This document shows, in pieces, positions 13,427 through 14,310 of a DNA stretch of 14,310 bases (within the stretch, counting starts at the first letter, position 1; the number at the start of each line of letters is the position of its first letter). The notes below the pieces were generated by a model, which had not been told where the DNA came from, searched no databases, and saw only the letters and a program-made list of their open reading frames with translations. A program made the position numbers and the translations under genes. Origin of the DNA: an uncultured Lachnospiraceae bacterium (GTDB taxonomy: Bacteria > Bacillota > Clostridia > Lachnospirales > Lachnospiraceae); the NCBI GenBank assembly GCA_910584325.1, contig CAJTZH010000070.1:1-14310 (forward strand), written 5' to 3'.

Positions 13427-14310
13427 TTATGATATTTTTGTTTGTGTAATCTGTTCAAATAGTTCAACAGAACGTTCTACCATCTTATCTGTATCATGTA
13501 CGTATGTTTGTAATGTAGTTTCTATATTGGTGTGCCCTAACCGGGTTTGTACATCCTTCACATCCGCACCTGATTCAATCAGCAGTGTAGCGTGTGTATG
13601 TCTTAGTGAGTGATAATCAAAGGCAAGGAGCAGTTCCTTGTGAATGACTTTGGAGCAAAATTTAAAGGAATCAGTTGAAGTATATTGACCGTTTTCAGTT
13701 ACACAGACCATATGAACACGCTGTAAAGGGGAATTAATGCATTTCTGAACAGGAACTATCCGCTTCATCTCATTCCCTTTTTCATCTGTTTCCGGCTTAA
13801 TAACATGGATAGTATAATGTTCACCATATTTCATTTCACTCTTTGCCTGCTTGATTTTTTCAGCTTTCAATGCTTTATAGAGTGTTTCACCAAATTTAAC
13901 TGTTCTGTTGGAAGCTATTGTTTTGGTCGTGGTGAAATACCATGATGAACGCTGTTCTGACTTGCCTTTATGTTCAACAGCTTTTCGTACATCGGCTCCA
14001 AAGTTACGCTTTACAATCTGTTTGTTTACAGAAATTGTACGGTTGTTAAAATCAATGTCATCCCATGTAAGGGCAAAGGCTTCTGAAATACGCAGCCCCG
14101 TGTAAAAACCAATCATTAAAGGAAGATGATACCGGGAATCAGGCGGGAAGCGGTCAATAATCCTGCTCCATTCTTCCAAGGTTAAAATAATACGTTCTCT
14201 TGGTGCTTTCTCTACTTTTGGAAATTTTACATACTGCATAGGATTTGATGTAATATAGTGCATCGGCTCAACTGCATAGTTAAGCGCTGCACTAAATACG
14301 GATAAAATAC
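13427..14310 (-). CDS. Tyrosine site-specific integrase, N-terminus beyond the window
   Basis: This is a phage/ICE-type tyrosine recombinase. The first ATG in the window is at 14263 (278 residues), but the frame stays open to the right edge and the extra residues (SVFSAALNYAVEP) continue the helical core-binding domain, so the gene is cut by the window. Counting from ATG 14263, the catalytic set is R58 (GLRISEAFAL), H218 and R221 (HSLRHTHA), H244 (RLGHTNIETT) and nucleophile Y254 (LQTYVHD), all present. It appears AT-richer than its neighbours, which fits transfer. Its 3' end faces rlmD, with probable att sequences between. It is likely an ICE or prophage integrase, whose partners would lie to the right. 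Confidence 0.92.
   Translation of the reverse strand, partial: ILSVFSAALNYAVEPMHYITSNPMQYVKFPKVEKAPRERIILTLEEWSRIIDRFPPDSRYHLPLMIGFYTGLRISEAFALTWDDIDFNNRTISVNKQIVKRNFGADVRKAVEHKGKSEQRSSWYFTTTKTIASNRTVKFGETLYKALKAEKIKQAKSEMKYGEHYTIHVIKPETDEKGNEMKRIVPVQKCINSPLQRVHMVCVTENGQYTSTDSFKFCSKVIHKELLLAFDYHSLRHTHATLLIESGADVKDVQTRLGHTNIETTLQTYVHDTDKMVERSVELFEQITQTKIS

Noticed and set aside
1..14310. tRNA, rRNA, riboswitch or CRISPR array
   Set aside because: No cloverleaf, regularly spaced repeat array or known riboswitch core was seen in any intergenic stretch; the integrase site is not at a tRNA gene here.

Overview
The window looks like chromosome of an anaerobic, endospore-forming clostridium, most likely a Lachnospiraceae. 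The reasons are mid-range GC, strong AGGAGG-type ribosome sites, a SipL-type spore-coat morphogenetic protein (DUF3794 repeats plus LysM), a DUF1836 protein, an Rpn-type nuclease and several small acidic or membrane proteins. No rRNA, tRNA or CRISPR array is visible.

Layout. Bases 1-445 hold no intact gene. They contain the possible N-terminal end of a minus-strand GNAT-like frame leaving the left edge, and a broken small ORF. Next is a two-gene operon of a PrcB-like lipoprotein and sipL, closed by a GU-rich terminator at 2511-2554. A solitary Rpn/PD-(D/E)XK nuclease follows with its own promoter, and it ends in a two-way terminator at 3823-3868. Two minus-strand genes come next: a 190-aa protein of unknown function and a MATE exporter. 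An AraC-type regulator diverges from the exporter and is the obvious candidate to control it. Then come a DUF1836 protein and pspA, each with a clear sigma-A-like promoter, and the DNA helicase pcrA, separated from pspA by a large hairpin. After pcrA are a 90-aa single-span membrane protein, and a four-helix membrane protein whose stop codon overlaps the start of rlmD (23S rRNA m5U methyltransferase). The window ends inside a minus-strand tyrosine integrase, the probable left end of an integrated element lying just downstream of rlmD and continuing past the right edge.

Working together. sipL (spore coat attachment) and its lipoprotein neighbour are probably co-transcribed. The AraC/MATE pair looks like an inducible export unit. 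DUF1836 followed by pspA could be a regulator and membrane-stress effector pair: a perfect 16-bp palindrome sits just after the pspA promoter. pcrA and rlmD are housekeeping genes. No clearly novel multi-gene system is obvious. The best leads are the rlmD/integrase junction, the DUF1836-pspA link, and the unknown 190-aa protein.
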